A DNA stretch of 64,000 nucleotides from Nitrosospira sp. Nsp2 (GCF_003050965.1 NZ_QAOU01000006.1:62001-126000); one strand, 5' to 3'; positions 18,029 through 27,493 are shown, numbered from the stretch's first letter. The notes: generated by a model not told the origin, from the sequence alone. Numbers and translations: made by a program.

Positions 18029-18164
18029 GACTGCCCACCCATCTTCTGCGTTGAGTTCGGCGCCGGTCGCCCCTCATGGGAGTATTTTACCGATGATAAA
18101 ATAGGTTATCAAGGGCAAAAGCTACCGTCACCGTCTATCTGAATTAATGATTCCTGGGCCTAGG

Positions 18165-18274
18165 GGCTCTGTTGCAAAAAATAAGAAACAGCTATATTTT
18201 TAATATTTAACTAAATATTTTTTAATAACTTTTAAATTCACTTTTTATCAAAAATCATTTTTTGCAACAGAGCC
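18165..18274. mobile_element. 110-bp miniature element with IS6-family-like ends
   Basis: Both ends carry GGCTCTGTTGCAAAAAAT as perfect 18-bp inverted repeats, the type of terminus seen in the IS6 family (IS6100/IS26 group). The interior is almost only A and T and encodes nothing. The right end stops 6 bases before the ATG of the dihydroxyacetone kinase. No matching 8-bp target duplication is visible (ggcctagg versus gaaaacat), so it may be a deletion derivative or one end of a rearrangement. Confidence 0.8.
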
Positions 18275-18280
18275 GAAAAC

Positions 18281-19897
18281 ATGACCCAGTTCATCAACAC
18301 CAAAGAAAACATCGTCACCGAAGCCGTGGATGGTCTGGTCGCGGCGTCTGGCGGTAAGCTGGCGCGGCTCGACGGCTATCCGCATATACGGGTGGTCGTA
18401 CGCAATGACTGGGACAAGTCCAAGGTCGCGTTGATCTCGGGAGGCGGATCGGGCCACGAACCGGCACATGTGGGTTTCGTCGGGGAAGGGATGCTGACGG
18501 CTGCGGTGTGCGGCGACATCTTCGCCTCGCCGACAGTCGACGCGATACTGGCAGGCATCCTTGCCGTGACGGGATCGTCCGGCTGCCTGCTCATCGTCAA
18601 GAATTATACCGGTGACCGATTGAATTTCGGGCTGGCAGCCGAACGCGCTCGCCAGTTTGGCTTGAATGTCGAGATAGTCATCGTCGACGATGATGTGGCG
18701 TTGCCCGACTTGCCCCAAGCCCGCGGGGTCGCCGGCACGCTTTTCGTGCACAAGATAGCCGGCGCGTTGGCCGAGAATGGTGCCGACTTGGCGCACGTCG
18801 CCGCGGCCGCGCGCAAGGTCGTGTCAAAGACAAAAAGTATCGGCATGTCGCTAAACACCTGCACCATCCCAGGTTCGCCAAAGGAGGATCGCATCCCGCC
18901 CGGCATGGCCGAGCTTGGGCTTGGCATCCACGGTGAAGCCGGGGTTGAGCAGGTCGAGTTCAAGGACGCGACCGAAGCTGTCGCTGCCATGGTCGAGCGC
19001 CTGTCAGCTGCAATGGAAGAAAGGCCGCATGTCGCTATGGTCAACAATCTCGGCGGCACGTCGGTCATCGAGATGTCGATCATCCTCAACGAAATCCGGC
19101 GGTCAGCGATTGGCGAGCGGATAACCCACGTCATCGGGCCGGCGGCCATGATGACATCGCTCGACATGCATGGCTTCTCGATTTCGGCCTATCCTGCCGA
19201 CGATGCCGAGATCGCCCTGCTCAAGCAGCACACGCCGCTGGCGGCATGGCCACGGGTCTCCCGGCTAGGCCAGGTCGCGATTCAGGCGCTTCCGGACGGC
19301 CTGACCGCTGTCGTTCCGATGCCCTCGATGCACAAGCCGACCAGGGAGTTCCTGACCAGTTGCTGCGAAGTTCTGATCGCCGCCGAGAGCGACCTCAACG
19401 CGCTCGACGCGAAGTCAGGCGATGGCGACACCGGCAGCACGCTAGCCGGAGCGGCACGCGCCCTGATCAGCGCCGTGGACCGATTGCCGCTTGCCGACCA
19501 TACCCAGCTCTATCGAGCCATTGGCTTGGAGCTTTCCCAAACCATGGGAGGCTCGTGCGGGGTGCTCCTCGCGATCTTCTTCGCCGCAGCGGGCGATGCC
19601 GCCTCAAGCGGCTTGCCAATGCGCGAAGCGTTGCAGGCCGGGTTGCGGAGAATGCAGGAGATCGGCGGGGCACGTCCGGGTGACCGCACCATGGTCGATG
19701 CCCTTGCGCCGGCCCTTGATGCCCTGGACGAGAGCCTGCCCGAGGCGGCGAAAGCCGCGCGTGCGGGTGCCGATCGCACTGCCCACATGAGCAAGGCGAA
19801 TGCGGGCCGCGCCTCCTATGTCAATGCCAAGCATTTGGTCGGTCACGCTGATCCAGGTGCTGAGGCGGTCGCGCGACTGTTTGAACACTTGGCCTAA
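18281..19897 (+). CDS. ATP-dependent dihydroxyacetone kinase (DhaK-DhaL fusion)
   Basis: A 538-residue enzyme that phosphorylates dihydroxyacetone to DHAP with ATP. Residues 1-330 are the DhaK substrate domain, with SGGGSGHEPAH and the substrate-binding His217 in LGIHGEAG. Residues about 350-538 are the DhaL nucleotide domain with SGDGDTGSTL for Mg-ATP and MGGSCGVLL. Full length. The usual upstream region is replaced by the AT-rich miniature element, leaving GAAAAC before the ATG and no clear ribosome site, so expression may start within the element. It is strikingly GC-rich compared with its surroundings, a sign of transfer. A glycerol facilitator lies 10 kb away. Confidence 0.93.
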   Translation: MTQFINTKENIVTEAVDGLVAASGGKLARLDGYPHIRVVVRNDWDKSKVALISGGGSGHEPAHVGFVGEGMLTAAVCGDIFASPTVDAILAGILAVTGSSGCLLIVKNYTGDRLNFGLAAERARQFGLNVEIVIVDDDVALPDLPQARGVAGTLFVHKIAGALAENGADLAHVAAAARKVVSKTKSIGMSLNTCTIPGSPKEDRIPPGMAELGLGIHGEAGVEQVEFKDATEAVAAMVERLSAAMEERPHVAMVNNLGGTSVIEMSIILNEIRRSAIGERITHVIGPAAMMTSLDMHGFSISAYPADDAEIALLKQHTPLAAWPRVSRLGQVAIQALPDGLTAVVPMPSMHKPTREFLTSCCEVLIAAESDLNALDAKSGDGDTGSTLAGAARALISAVDRLPLADHTQLYRAIGLELSQTMGGSCGVLLAIFFAAAGDAASSGLPMREALQAGLRRMQEIGGARPGDRTMVDALAPALDALDESLPEAAKAARAGADRTAHMSKANAGRASYVNAKHLVGHADPGAEAVARLFEHLA

Positions 19898-20159
19898 TTT
19901 TAGATCATAAGCATCTATTTATCTCATGGCGCCACCTCCGCCATAAGTGAATCACATCTGATCCTATTCGTGAACCATGAGATTAATGAGTTCTGAGCCT
20001 AGTAAGGTGTGCATCCAAAAGCGGATAGTCATCCTTCGGACGGTTTTCCCCTGTTCCCGAATAACGATATTCACCTCGTTGCCATGTACAGGGTATAGTG
20101 GATCGTCAAGGGTCTCCTTAGCTTGGGTTCGAGGAATTGAACGGGCTACTATCCTCAAG

Positions 20160-21499
20160 TTAATTGCGGCCTTTGCCTTTGTTATTGGTAACACGCTCTT
20201 TCCGAGCTCGGGCATTCCGTATTATCTCACCACCGGCAAATCGCTCCATTCTCCCGTGTAGTTCGGACTTGAAGCTGCGCCGCATGGACCATGTTCGGTC
20301 TATACCCTCGGATGCCAGATGAATGGTACTGCGCCGGTACTTGACGTTGATCTTGTCCATGGCATCCATCAGCCTGCCGGATTTGTTGCTGCAGGATGAG
20401 TATGTGAAGAGGTCTATCTGCTGCCCTTCTTGGGGCACCAGTTCCGATAGCATCACGCCCGCCTTCTGGTAATACACTTCGGGCTGGTACATCTTCTTCA
20501 ACAGCCACAGCGCAGCATTGGTGATTTGTAGGCTGCATTCTGTTGGCGCAGGCAGGGCAACGGCCTCGGTCCTGCCGTAGAACTCCGCCTCGTCGAATGG
20601 GCTGTTCTGGATGAATACCGAAACAGCGTTGGCAAACAGGCTCTGCTTGCGCAGCCTCTGGGTGGCATTCGCGGCATGGTAGCTGATGGCTTCCCTCAGC
20701 TCCTGCAGGCTCTCCACCCTTTGCCCGAATGAGCGTGAACTCATCACCTGCTTGGCAATGGGTCGAGTCTCATCCAACTCCAGCCATGGCTCACCGTTGA
20801 GTTCCTGAACGGTGCGCTGGATTGTGATGCCGAACCGGTCCCGAACTCTCCTGAGATTCGCACGTTTAAGTCTCAGAACATTTTCCACACCCAGCGCTTT
20901 CAGGCTATTCTCCAGCCTTCGGCCTATTCCCCAGACCGCTGAGACAGGAAGCTTCTCCAGAACTGCGTCCAGCGCGTCATCCGTCATGCGGGTGAAGTCG
21001 CATACCCCGTTTAATTGAGGCTGCTTCTTTGCGTAGTGATTGGCAAGCTTGGCCAGGGTCTTGCTGTGGCCGATGCCCACGCATATCGGCAGCCCCGTCC
21101 ACCGCGTCACCGTCTCTTTTATTTCCTGCCCATAAGCAACGAAGTCACGTTGATGCCCGTCAAATCGAGGAAACATTCATCTATGGAATAGACTTCCTGC
21201 CTGGGGCTGAATTGGCTCAACGTTGACATGAAGCGGTTGCTCATGTTGGCGTACAGCTCGTAGTTGGAGGAGAAGGCAATCGCACCTATTTCTCTGGCAC
21301 GCTCTTCCACTTCAAACCATGGTCCTGCCATTTTTATCCCTAAATGCCTGGCTTCCCTGCTTTGAGCAATGACGCAGCCGTCGTTATTCGAGAGAACGAC
21401 TACAGGTGAATTCCTGAGATCAGGCCGGAATACTTTTTCACAGGATGGATAGAAGGAGTTGGCATCGGCCAAGGCAAAGACAGGTCTATTTGGCCTCAT
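20160..21499 (-). pseudogene. umuC: DNA polymerase V catalytic subunit UmuC, frameshifted
   Basis: Two frames make one Y-family polymerase. The first (start 21499 or 21508) has FALADANSFYPSCEKVFRPD and VYSIDECFLDLTG with the catalytic Asp/Glu pairs. The second begins HQRDFVAYGQEIKETV and continues with GIGHSKTLAKLANHYAKK to the C-terminus. They join if one G is added to the GGG run at about 21156-21158, giving DLTGHQRDF. So a single-base deletion, or a sequencing error in a homopolymer, separates catalytic palm residues from the rest. The first product would end TSLLMGRK after 129 residues. It overlaps the end of umuD, as in normal umuDC operons. Confidence 0.9.
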
Positions 21500-22085
21500 T
21501 GATGACATAGGTCACCACACCGAAGATAACGAGTTCCTGCCCTTCCTTGAGAAGGATCGGCTCATTGAGCGGGTTCTCGGACAGGAGCTTGATCAATCCA
21601 CTGCGTTTGTACAGGCGCTTGACCATCCATTCTCCATCCACGTCAGCAATGACAATGTTGGAGGATTTGGGCCTGAGCGAGCGATCCACAATCAAGGTAG
21701 CGCCATCGAAGATGCCGGCCCCAACCATGGAATCGCCCTTGACGGTGAAGAAGAAAGTAGCCGGCGGGTTGGCAATGAAGCGGTCATTCAGATCCAGCGT
21801 CTTCTGCTCGTAGTCCTGCGCGGGGGATGGAAAGCGGGACTGGCCTGCCAGTATCTTGCCGCTATAGATGGGACGCGGAAGTGGCCGCGGATTGGAAATA
21901 GCCTGGGGAAACTCGGCGTCGGTGCTATTGTTGTTCTGGCTTGAGGCCTTGCGAAAGGGCTCTAGATAAACCAGCACATCGGACTTGAGGCTGGCGGGTA
22001 CGCGGATGACTGCGGTTTTCTCGCCATACGGGCTCATCGATTTCTTCGGACCCGAACCTTCCCTTCTGCCGCCGCGCGTCGCCAT
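21486..22085 (-). CDS. umuD: SOS mutagenesis protein UmuD (S24 peptidase family)
   Basis: A 199-residue LexA-type self-cleaving protein, the accessory subunit of DNA polymerase V. The cleavage site is Ala80-Gly81 (KILAGQS), the catalytic Ser119 lies in VKGDSMVGAGI and Lys156 in EWMVKRLYK. Typical UmuD is about 140 residues; here the first 60 are extra, with a basic start (TRGGRREGSGPKK) and a helical VIRVPASLKSDVLVYLEPFR stretch that may bind DNA. It overlaps umuC by about 14-23 bases. An inverted repeat just upstream may be its SOS operator. Confidence 0.93.
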   Translation of the reverse strand: MATRGGRREGSGPKKSMSPYGEKTAVIRVPASLKSDVLVYLEPFRKASSQNNNSTDAEFPQAISNPRPLPRPIYSGKILAGQSRFPSPAQDYEQKTLDLNDRFIANPPATFFFTVKGDSMVGAGIFDGATLIVDRSLRPKSSNIVIADVDGEWMVKRLYKRSGLIKLLSENPLNEPILLKEGQELVIFGVVTYVINEAK

Positions 22086-22095
22086 GATATTCTCA

Positions 22096-22120
22096 ACTGA
22101 ACGATGTAACGGTGTTCAGT
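22096..22120 (-). promoter_or_regulatory. Inverted repeat upstream of umuD, possible SOS operator
   Basis: ACTGAAC and GTTCAGT face each other across 11 bases, starting 11 bases before the umuD start. It is not the enterobacterial CTGT-N8-ACAG box but keeps CTG and CAG halves. Position suits LexA-type repression; identity is inferred. Confidence 0.4.
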
Positions 22121-22284
22121 CTAGCATGAAATCCTCCTTTCCGAATTGCTAAGTTGGGTATCTTTGGCACGATGTGGATGCGATACAACCCTGTTACTGT
22201 CCAAGCTCACATATTGGGCTACTTCCTATCTTTTTATATTAGCCTTGGCGATACGGACAGCGTAGAGCGCAACATTATATTGCG

Positions 22285-23205
22285 TCACATTCCAGGACGT
22301 GACAACTCGACTAAATGATCAGCGGTAGAACCAACGCCGCCACACACGATAACCAATACAGTTTTATATCCTGATAACACCGCAACTTTTTCGTAAACCG
22401 CAGCAAGTGCAACGCCACACGCAGGCTCAACCACAATTCCATGGTCTTGCAAAAACTGCAAAGAAGCAGAAACGGCCATCCGGTCCGGCAACACAACGCT
22501 TTGGATACAGTGCTCTCTTGAGTATGCCAACGCTTGTTCACAAACTATGCGCGCTCCTAGCGTCGTCGCAATACTCGATATATTTGCAAGCTCGATAAGG
22601 AATCCTGCGTTTAAGGATTTCCCATAGGAGTCTGCACCTTCAGTCTCAACAGCGATGACAGGTATATCGGCACCTCCATTCCGCTTCAATCCTTCTATAA
22701 CACCGCACAGGAGACCGCCGCCCCCAACTGACAGAACGATCGCATCAGGCTTTAGACCAGCACGGAATATTTCATCAATTAGACTGGCATGACCTCTCCA
22801 AATCAGCGGGTCATCGAAAGGATGTATATATGCATCGGCAGGTTGCATGAGCGACAGTGCAAATCGGTGTGCTTCGTCCAAAGACTTCCCCTGGACTATA
22901 ACTTCCGCGTTCTCTAAACACATTAAATTTACCGCCCGCTTTGAGGCTGTCTCCGGCACGATGACGATTACAGGAACCGAAAGACGCCGCCCAGCAAAAG
23001 CGACCGCGAGCCCCGCATTCCCGCCTGATGACGCAATGAAGCGTTTTGCTCCTCGTTTTAAATATTCTTCGCATGCATACCCGATTCCTCTGGTCTTGAA
23101 AGAGCCGGATGGCTGCGCGGATTCCATTTTCAGCCAAATGGATTGGCCCACTTTATGGCTTATCGAGCGGGATTCAATTAGTGGTGTTTCGATATGTAGC
23201 GGCAT
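22285..23205 (-). CDS. PLP-dependent serine/threonine dehydratase family protein
   Basis: A 306-residue fold type II PLP enzyme. The Schiff-base Lys37 is in PSGSFKTRG, the substrate loop is SSGGNAGLAVA and the phosphate-binding glycine loop is SVGGGGLLCG. This pattern fits L-serine or L-threonine deaminases that release pyruvate or 2-oxobutyrate and ammonia; mammalian-type serine dehydratases have a similar length of about 320 residues. There is no regulatory ACT domain. It stands alone, and base composition is lower in GC than the housekeeping genes, suggesting acquisition. Exact substrate cannot be fixed. Confidence 0.85.
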   Translation of the reverse strand: MPLHIETPLIESRSISHKVGQSIWLKMESAQPSGSFKTRGIGYACEEYLKRGAKRFIASSGGNAGLAVAFAGRRLSVPVIVIVPETASKRAVNLMCLENAEVIVQGKSLDEAHRFALSLMQPADAYIHPFDDPLIWRGHASLIDEIFRAGLKPDAIVLSVGGGGLLCGVIEGLKRNGGADIPVIAVETEGADSYGKSLNAGFLIELANISSIATTLGARIVCEQALAYSREHCIQSVVLPDRMAVSASLQFLQDHGIVVEPACGVALAAVYEKVAVLSGYKTVLVIVCGGVGSTADHLVELSRPGM

Positions 23206-23325
23206 TCAAAAGAGATCTCCAATGAGATGTGAACAGCTAACCTGGGGCCCGTGCCACAGAATCAAGTCGTACTGTTTCATCCAGTTCTAGCCAGCTTCAC
23301 CGCTGAGCTCCTGAGCCAATCCAAA

Positions 23326-23724
23326 TCAATGTGAGGCCCTCGAAGCAATATAATCGCGTTTCGACAGTTGCGACGCCATCCTGTGGTGAAAAGCAGCGTC
23401 GGTGGCTTTCTCCGCCTCGCGCTTGTATTGTTGCACTAGAGCGGTGGCACGCGACTGTGAATTCTGCACGTGTCTCCCGTAGAGGTAGCTTTTGTCCTCG
23501 TAATACTGGAGCCGTTTCTCGTGTTCCGCTGCTATTTCCAGCAGTTTCCTGGCTCGGTTTTCATACCGCCTAGCGAGCTCGTCGTGGTCGACAAAAGTTC
23601 TGATACTTTGTGCGGCCATGCTCGCATTGTCATTGCTTGCTTCGAGCGTACCGGTCTCGGTGCAGGAGGCCAGCAGGCCCAGCATGGATATGGAAGTTAA
23701 AAACTTCCTTATTTCTTTTTCCAT
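23326..23724 (-). CDS. Small lipoprotein with helical, charged body
   Basis: The start at 23724 gives a lipoprotein signal (KFLTSISMLGLLASC) with the modified Cys near residue 21; an upstream in-frame start would bury it. The mature part of about 110 residues is mostly helical and rich in Arg, Glu, Lys and Ala (ARRYENRARKLLEIAAEHEK), possibly coiled coil. Function unknown; expected in the outer or inner membrane leaflet of the periplasm. It lies between the dehydratase and an insertion sequence. Confidence 0.6.
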   Translation of the reverse strand: MEKEIRKFLTSISMLGLLASCTETGTLEASNDNASMAAQSIRTFVDHDELARRYENRARKLLEIAAEHEKRLQYYEDKSYLYGRHVQNSQSRATALVQQYKREAEKATDAAFHHRMASQLSKRDYIASRASH

Positions 23725-24073
23725 GATAGGTAGACTCCAATGAAATGGATTAAGTGAAAGCCGCTCCATATTGATGCGGTTCATGACATTGGAACATTAG
23801 GGAAACTCTAGTTTTATGCTAGATGGAACCCTGAGCAATACATGAAGAAGCTTCGGAGTTGAATTGTACTCAGTATTACTATAAATAAAAGTCACGTGTT
23901 TTGATTGTTATCATAATACGCTGCTTATGTATTGCGGACCTTAAGTCCTAACTGCAGTTCCCCCCGGAATACGCAAAAAATGGCATCCCTTTGACGTCAT
24001 CCCCAAAAACTGGGGCAGTTCTAAATTAGAGTAAAGTCGCATTTGGCTCCCCCTATTGAAGGAGTTTGAAGCG

Positions 24074-24338
24074 ATGAAAAAATCCCGATTCACCGAAGTG
24101 CAGGTGGCATATGCATTAAGACAGGCAGAAGCCGGCACGCCAGTGAGGGACGTGCCGCAGCCTTGGCATATCCGAAGCCACGTTCTACATCTGGAAGAAG
24201 AAGTACGGCGACCTGGGTGGCAGCGAGGTCAGGCGGTTGCGCCAGCTCGAGGAAGAGAATGCAAGATTGAAGCGTGTGGTGGCTGATCTGACGCTGGACA
24301 AGAACATCCTGCAGGAGGTCATCCGAAAAAAGGTCTGA
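24074..24338 (+). pseudogene. IS3-family orfA (HTH protein), frameshifted
   Basis: Begins MKKSRFTEVQVAYALRQAEA and GTPVRDV. Restoring two bases after GACGTG gives CRSLGISEATFYIWKKKYGD, then SEVRRLRQLEEENARLKRVV and ILQEVIRKKV before TGA at 24336. This is the usual helix-turn-helix plus leucine-zipper orfA of about 88 residues. As it stands the first frame runs on into nonsense (HVLHLEEEVRRPGWQRG). Confidence 0.85.
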
Positions 24339-25188
24339 CGCCGGCACGCCGCCGGGTAGTTGTTCAATGGATCATCGATATATGCAAGGTGAGCGTTGAG
24401 CGGCGTGTCGGCTAGGCAATTTCTCTCGCGGTAGTTGGCACCGCAAGAGTACGGCGCAGGATCAGTCAGGATTGCGCATGCGCATGCGCATTGGCGACAT
24501 TGCCATGAGCCGTCCACGGTTTGGTTACGAGCGCATTCACGTCCTGCTTCGGCGTGAGGGCTGGCATGTCAATCTCAAACGTGTCCATAGGTTGTATTGT
24601 CTGGAAGGTCTTCAAGTGCGCATGCGGGTACGCCGGAAGAAGCGTATGAGCCTGCACCGTGGGCGGGCACCGACGCCCACAGCGCCAGGACAGCGCTGGA
24701 GCCTGGATTTCGTGCACGATCAACTGGTCAATGGGCAACCGTTCCGGGTCCTGACGGTCGTCGATAACTGGAGTCGTGAGAGCCCGGTATTAGAGGTGGG
24801 ATTTCGGTTAACCGGCAGCAGCGTGGTTGAGGCGCTCAGTCGGGTTGGTAAGACAGTTCGCCTGCCAGCATGCATCACCGTAGACCATGGCACCGAATTT
24901 ACTTCCAGAGCACTGGACTCTTGGGCTTGGGAGAACAAGGTGCAGCTTGACTTCACGCGCCCTGGAAAGCCTACGGACAACGGGCTTTGCGAGTCATTCA
25001 ATGGCAGGCTACGCGATGAATGTCTGAATGCTCATGAATTCGAATCCCTGGAGCAGGCAAAGCGTATCATCGAAGCGTGGCGACGCGACTATAATGATCA
25101 CAGACCCCACGGTTCGCTTGGAAAGCTGACCCCACGCGAATACGTTAAATCCAACCAGGTCAGACTGCCAGAAGTGGCCAGATTCTAG
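24335..25188 (+). pseudogene. IS3-family orfB (DDE transposase), frameshifted near the N-terminus
   Basis: The catalytic part is intact from 24472: rve-type integrase core with WSLDFVHDQL (first Asp), ITVDHGTEFTS (second Asp) and GLCESFNGRLRDECLN (Glu). Upstream, LTPARRRVVVQWIIDICKVS is cut off from ACRLGNFSRGSWHRK by loss of one G near 24392, leaving a stop in SVERRVG. Transposition would need both frames rejoined, so the element is probably dead unless supplied in trans. Confidence 0.85.
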
Positions 25189-25497
25189 TTTTGAATCCCC
25201 GCAGAATTGGGGGACGTCATCCACTAGACCGTCTGAACTGTCTAACCGTCTAACTGTTTATTTGACGGGGGAGCTTAGGGTTTTCCCAGAGTCAGCCTCT
25301 TCATCAATACGCTCGTAATCCCTTTCGGCTGATCTATATTGAATTAACCGATGATGGTTGAGTGGCCGCGGTGGGTTCGTCTGCGGAACGATAACCATGC
25401 CGGGAGGTTCTCTGTTAGAGACAGCAGGCGTAATGATTACATCGAGAAAGCGAGAAGGCTCAACATTGGCAGGAAAAATGACAAGACGGAGCATGTG

Positions 25498-26667
25498 ATG
25501 GCTTCCAGAGAACAACGTTTTTTGGGCAGAAAAATACCCGGCGCGCTGCAAGTAACGAAGGCGGAAGGGAGCTTTATCTTTGATGATCGAGGCAGGAAAT
25601 ATATCGATTTCGTAATGGGCTGGTGTGTCGGCAACTTCGGTTGGGGCAATGAAGTGCTTACAAACGCCGCCGCGGAGTTCGATGGGCCAGATTATGTGTT
25701 TCCTGGGCACTCATATGGGCCTTGGACCGAACTTGCTGAATTACTGGCTTCGATATCGCCGGGCAAGCTTATGAAAAGCTTCCGGGCTACCGGGGGCTCA
25801 GAAGCCGTGGATATCGCGTTGCAGGCAGCCATGGTGCATACGGGCCGTCAGAAATTTCTCTCCCTGGAGGGCAGCTATCATGGAAATGCGATTGGCGGGT
25901 TGAGTGTAGCGGATTCGAAGAATAGGCAGCAATGCAGGAATCTGCTGCCTCATTGCTACAAGGTCGAACTACCGCTAGATAATGAAGCCCTCGAGCGTAT
26001 TGACAAGTTTCTGAAAACTGAAGAGTTTGCGGCATTCATCATGGAGCCGATCAGCGTCAATCTCGGAGTGCTTATTCCCGAGATGGAATTTATGACCGAG
26101 CTCGCCAAGTTATGCAGGAGATACGGTACGCTATTAATTATGGACGAGGTGGCAACCGGCTTCGGAAGGACAGGAACATTATTCGCTTCAGAACGTTATC
26201 ATCTTGAGCCTGATATCATGTGCATCGCCAAAGCAGTCACAGGTGGTCTGGGAGGATTGGGGGCGACTATAACTACGGCAGCGGTTGCAAGATCAATGGA
26301 AGAAAATGGCAGTTACTACTCTACCTATGGGTGGCATCCTCGAAGCGTGCATGTTGCGATTGCCACGATTCATTACATAACGACACATCAGAAACAGCTC
26401 CTGGGTATTGTCAATGAGATGAGCGAATATTTCCGCTCCCGCTTGTCACAGCTGCGCTTTAAAGGCGTCGCAAACCACAGCATTGCCGGTATGGCTATTG
26501 GCTTAGAATTGGACACTGACGATTATGCTTCTGACATCCAAGCCAAGTGTCAACGAAACGGTCTTTTAATTACAGCCGAAGGCTCAACGCTACTTTTACT
26601 TCCTTCATTAAATATCGATCAAGCAATCGCCAAACAGGGTCTGGACATCCTGGAAAGATGCATTTAA
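25498..26667 (+). CDS. Class III PLP-dependent aminotransferase
   Basis: About 389 residues from the ATG at 25498, chosen for its GGAG six bases upstream; the frame is open back to an ATG at 25351 without a ribosome site. Motifs run in family order: FIFDDRGRKYIDFVMGWCVG, a GGSEAVDIA phosphate-binding turn, EGSYHGNAIGG, LLIMDEVATGFGRTG with the PLP-contacting Asp, and the Schiff-base Lys in CIAKAVTGG. The family includes glutamate-1-semialdehyde mutases, acetylornithine and diamine aminotransferases; substrate unclear. It lies just after the IS and overlaps or abuts a small membrane protein gene. Confidence 0.88.
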   Translation: MASREQRFLGRKIPGALQVTKAEGSFIFDDRGRKYIDFVMGWCVGNFGWGNEVLTNAAAEFDGPDYVFPGHSYGPWTELAELLASISPGKLMKSFRATGGSEAVDIALQAAMVHTGRQKFLSLEGSYHGNAIGGLSVADSKNRQQCRNLLPHCYKVELPLDNEALERIDKFLKTEEFAAFIMEPISVNLGVLIPEMEFMTELAKLCRRYGTLLIMDEVATGFGRTGTLFASERYHLEPDIMCIAKAVTGGLGGLGATITTAAVARSMEENGSYYSTYGWHPRSVHVAIATIHYITTHQKQLLGIVNEMSEYFRSRLSQLRFKGVANHSIAGMAIGLELDTDDYASDIQAKCQRNGLLITAEGSTLLLLPSLNIDQAIAKQGLDILERCI

Positions 26668-26738
26668 TCGGCGATCTTGTCTTTATAAGCCCTGGGAGCG
26701 GTTATAATGCTGAGGATATTGCCGAAGCTGGTGAAGAT

Positions 26739-26879
26739 ATGACCCATTCATTTATCAAGGGACCGCCTGGCTTCAAAGCCGGTAGGTTCGTATTTTCTGC
26801 AAAGATTTTCAGCTGGATCACGGGAGTCTTAGCGGCGGTTGTTGGTGCAGGAATCGCAAAATGGCTAGGCTGGGTTTGA
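26739..26879 (+). CDS. Small single-pass membrane protein
   Basis: From ATG 26739 (MTHSFIKGPPGFKAGRFVF) a 46-residue protein ends with a membrane helix, WITGVLAAVVGAGIAKWLG. An earlier ATG at 26658, overlapping the aminotransferase stop, would add 27 residues. A GGTGAAG sequence precedes 26739. No family recognised. It directly precedes a broken HerA-like gene. Confidence 0.45.
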   Translation: MTHSFIKGPPGFKAGRFVFSAKIFSWITGVLAAVVGAGIAKWLGWV

Positions 26880-26895
26880 CTGCGAACATTGCTAA

Positions 26896-27493
26896 ATTGT
26901 CTCAATCGTCGACTTATCCGGCGTGCCTGCAGATGTCGTGGATGTGGTAGTTTCTGTGCTTTGTCGGATGATTTTTGACTTCGCTGTATGGAGCCCTCGT
27001 CCTGTAAAAGTAACGATCCTGCTGTTTGCAAAGAGGCGCATCGATATGCACCTAGAAGCGACGCGCTGCCTTCCAGCATACAAACACGCGTTGGCGCGGA
27101 TTGCAAAGGAGGGTCGAAAATACGATGTCTCGCTGGACCTGTATCGCAGCGACCATCCGAGCTGGATGAAACGATCTGATCGCAATGCAATACGCTGATT
27201 GCACTTCGGATGAGTAACGAGCAAGATCAGACTTTCGTCCAGCGTGCTCTGCCGGATGCGGTTCGTAGCTTAGTCAAAGTGCTCCCCACGCTCTGTGCTC
27301 CGGAAGCCTTGATCGTGGGGAAGGAACTGAAGTCGCTGTTCGCGTTAGATTCAGTGACCCGGAAGAGCGGCGGCCTCACAGTGCCGACGTGCCATATGCG
27401 GCGCTATGGAACGAAAATATAGCCAATGCCGCTAATGTGGCCGACATTGTTCGCCGGTGGCGACTTCAAGAAAGGTTAGGTACAGGCGGGTGA
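26896..27493 (+). pseudogene. C-terminal part of a HerA-like (DUF87) ATPase, several frameshifts and a stop
   Basis: Pieces in all three plus frames join into one HerA/DUF87 ATPase C-terminus: IVDLSGVPADVVDVVVSVLC and RMIFDFAVWSP; KEAHRYAPRSDALP (Walker B region, where a Glu of the usual EEAHRY is Lys); YKHALARIAKEGRKYDVSL; VSQRPSELDETI, TGA, SQCNTLIALRMSNEQDQTF; and finally VRVRFSDPEERR to PYAALWNENIANAANVADIV. At least three frame changes and one stop make it a relic. The N-terminal half with Walker A is absent. HerA ATPases act in DNA end processing and, with partner nucleases or SIR2, in phage defence. Confidence 0.85.

Larger units (their letters stand above)
23992..25219 (+). mobile_element. 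Decayed IS3-family insertion sequence
   Basis: Ends are imperfect inverted repeats: the left reads TGACGTCATCCCCAAAAACT and the right, inverted, TGACGTCCCCCAATTCTGCG, with further matches around TTCTAAA/TTCAAAA and TAGA. Inside are orfA and orfB of an IS3-type transposase, both damaged. No target-site duplication is evident (ccctt versus tccac). Length about 1.23 kb is normal for the family. Confidence 0.85.

Noticed and set aside
19964-20215. 83-codon minus-strand frame after umuC
   Set aside because: No family, and no ribosome site seen; it overlaps the umuC end by 56 bases. Possible but not supportable.
23987-25224. GACGTCATCC at both ends of the IS as a target duplication
   Set aside because: GACGTC is palindromic and part of the inverted termini, so the direct match is a by-product; flanking bases differ.
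26892-27224. 110-codon minus-strand frame
   Set aside because: Antisense to the HerA-like relic, whose motifs are unmistakable on the plus strand.
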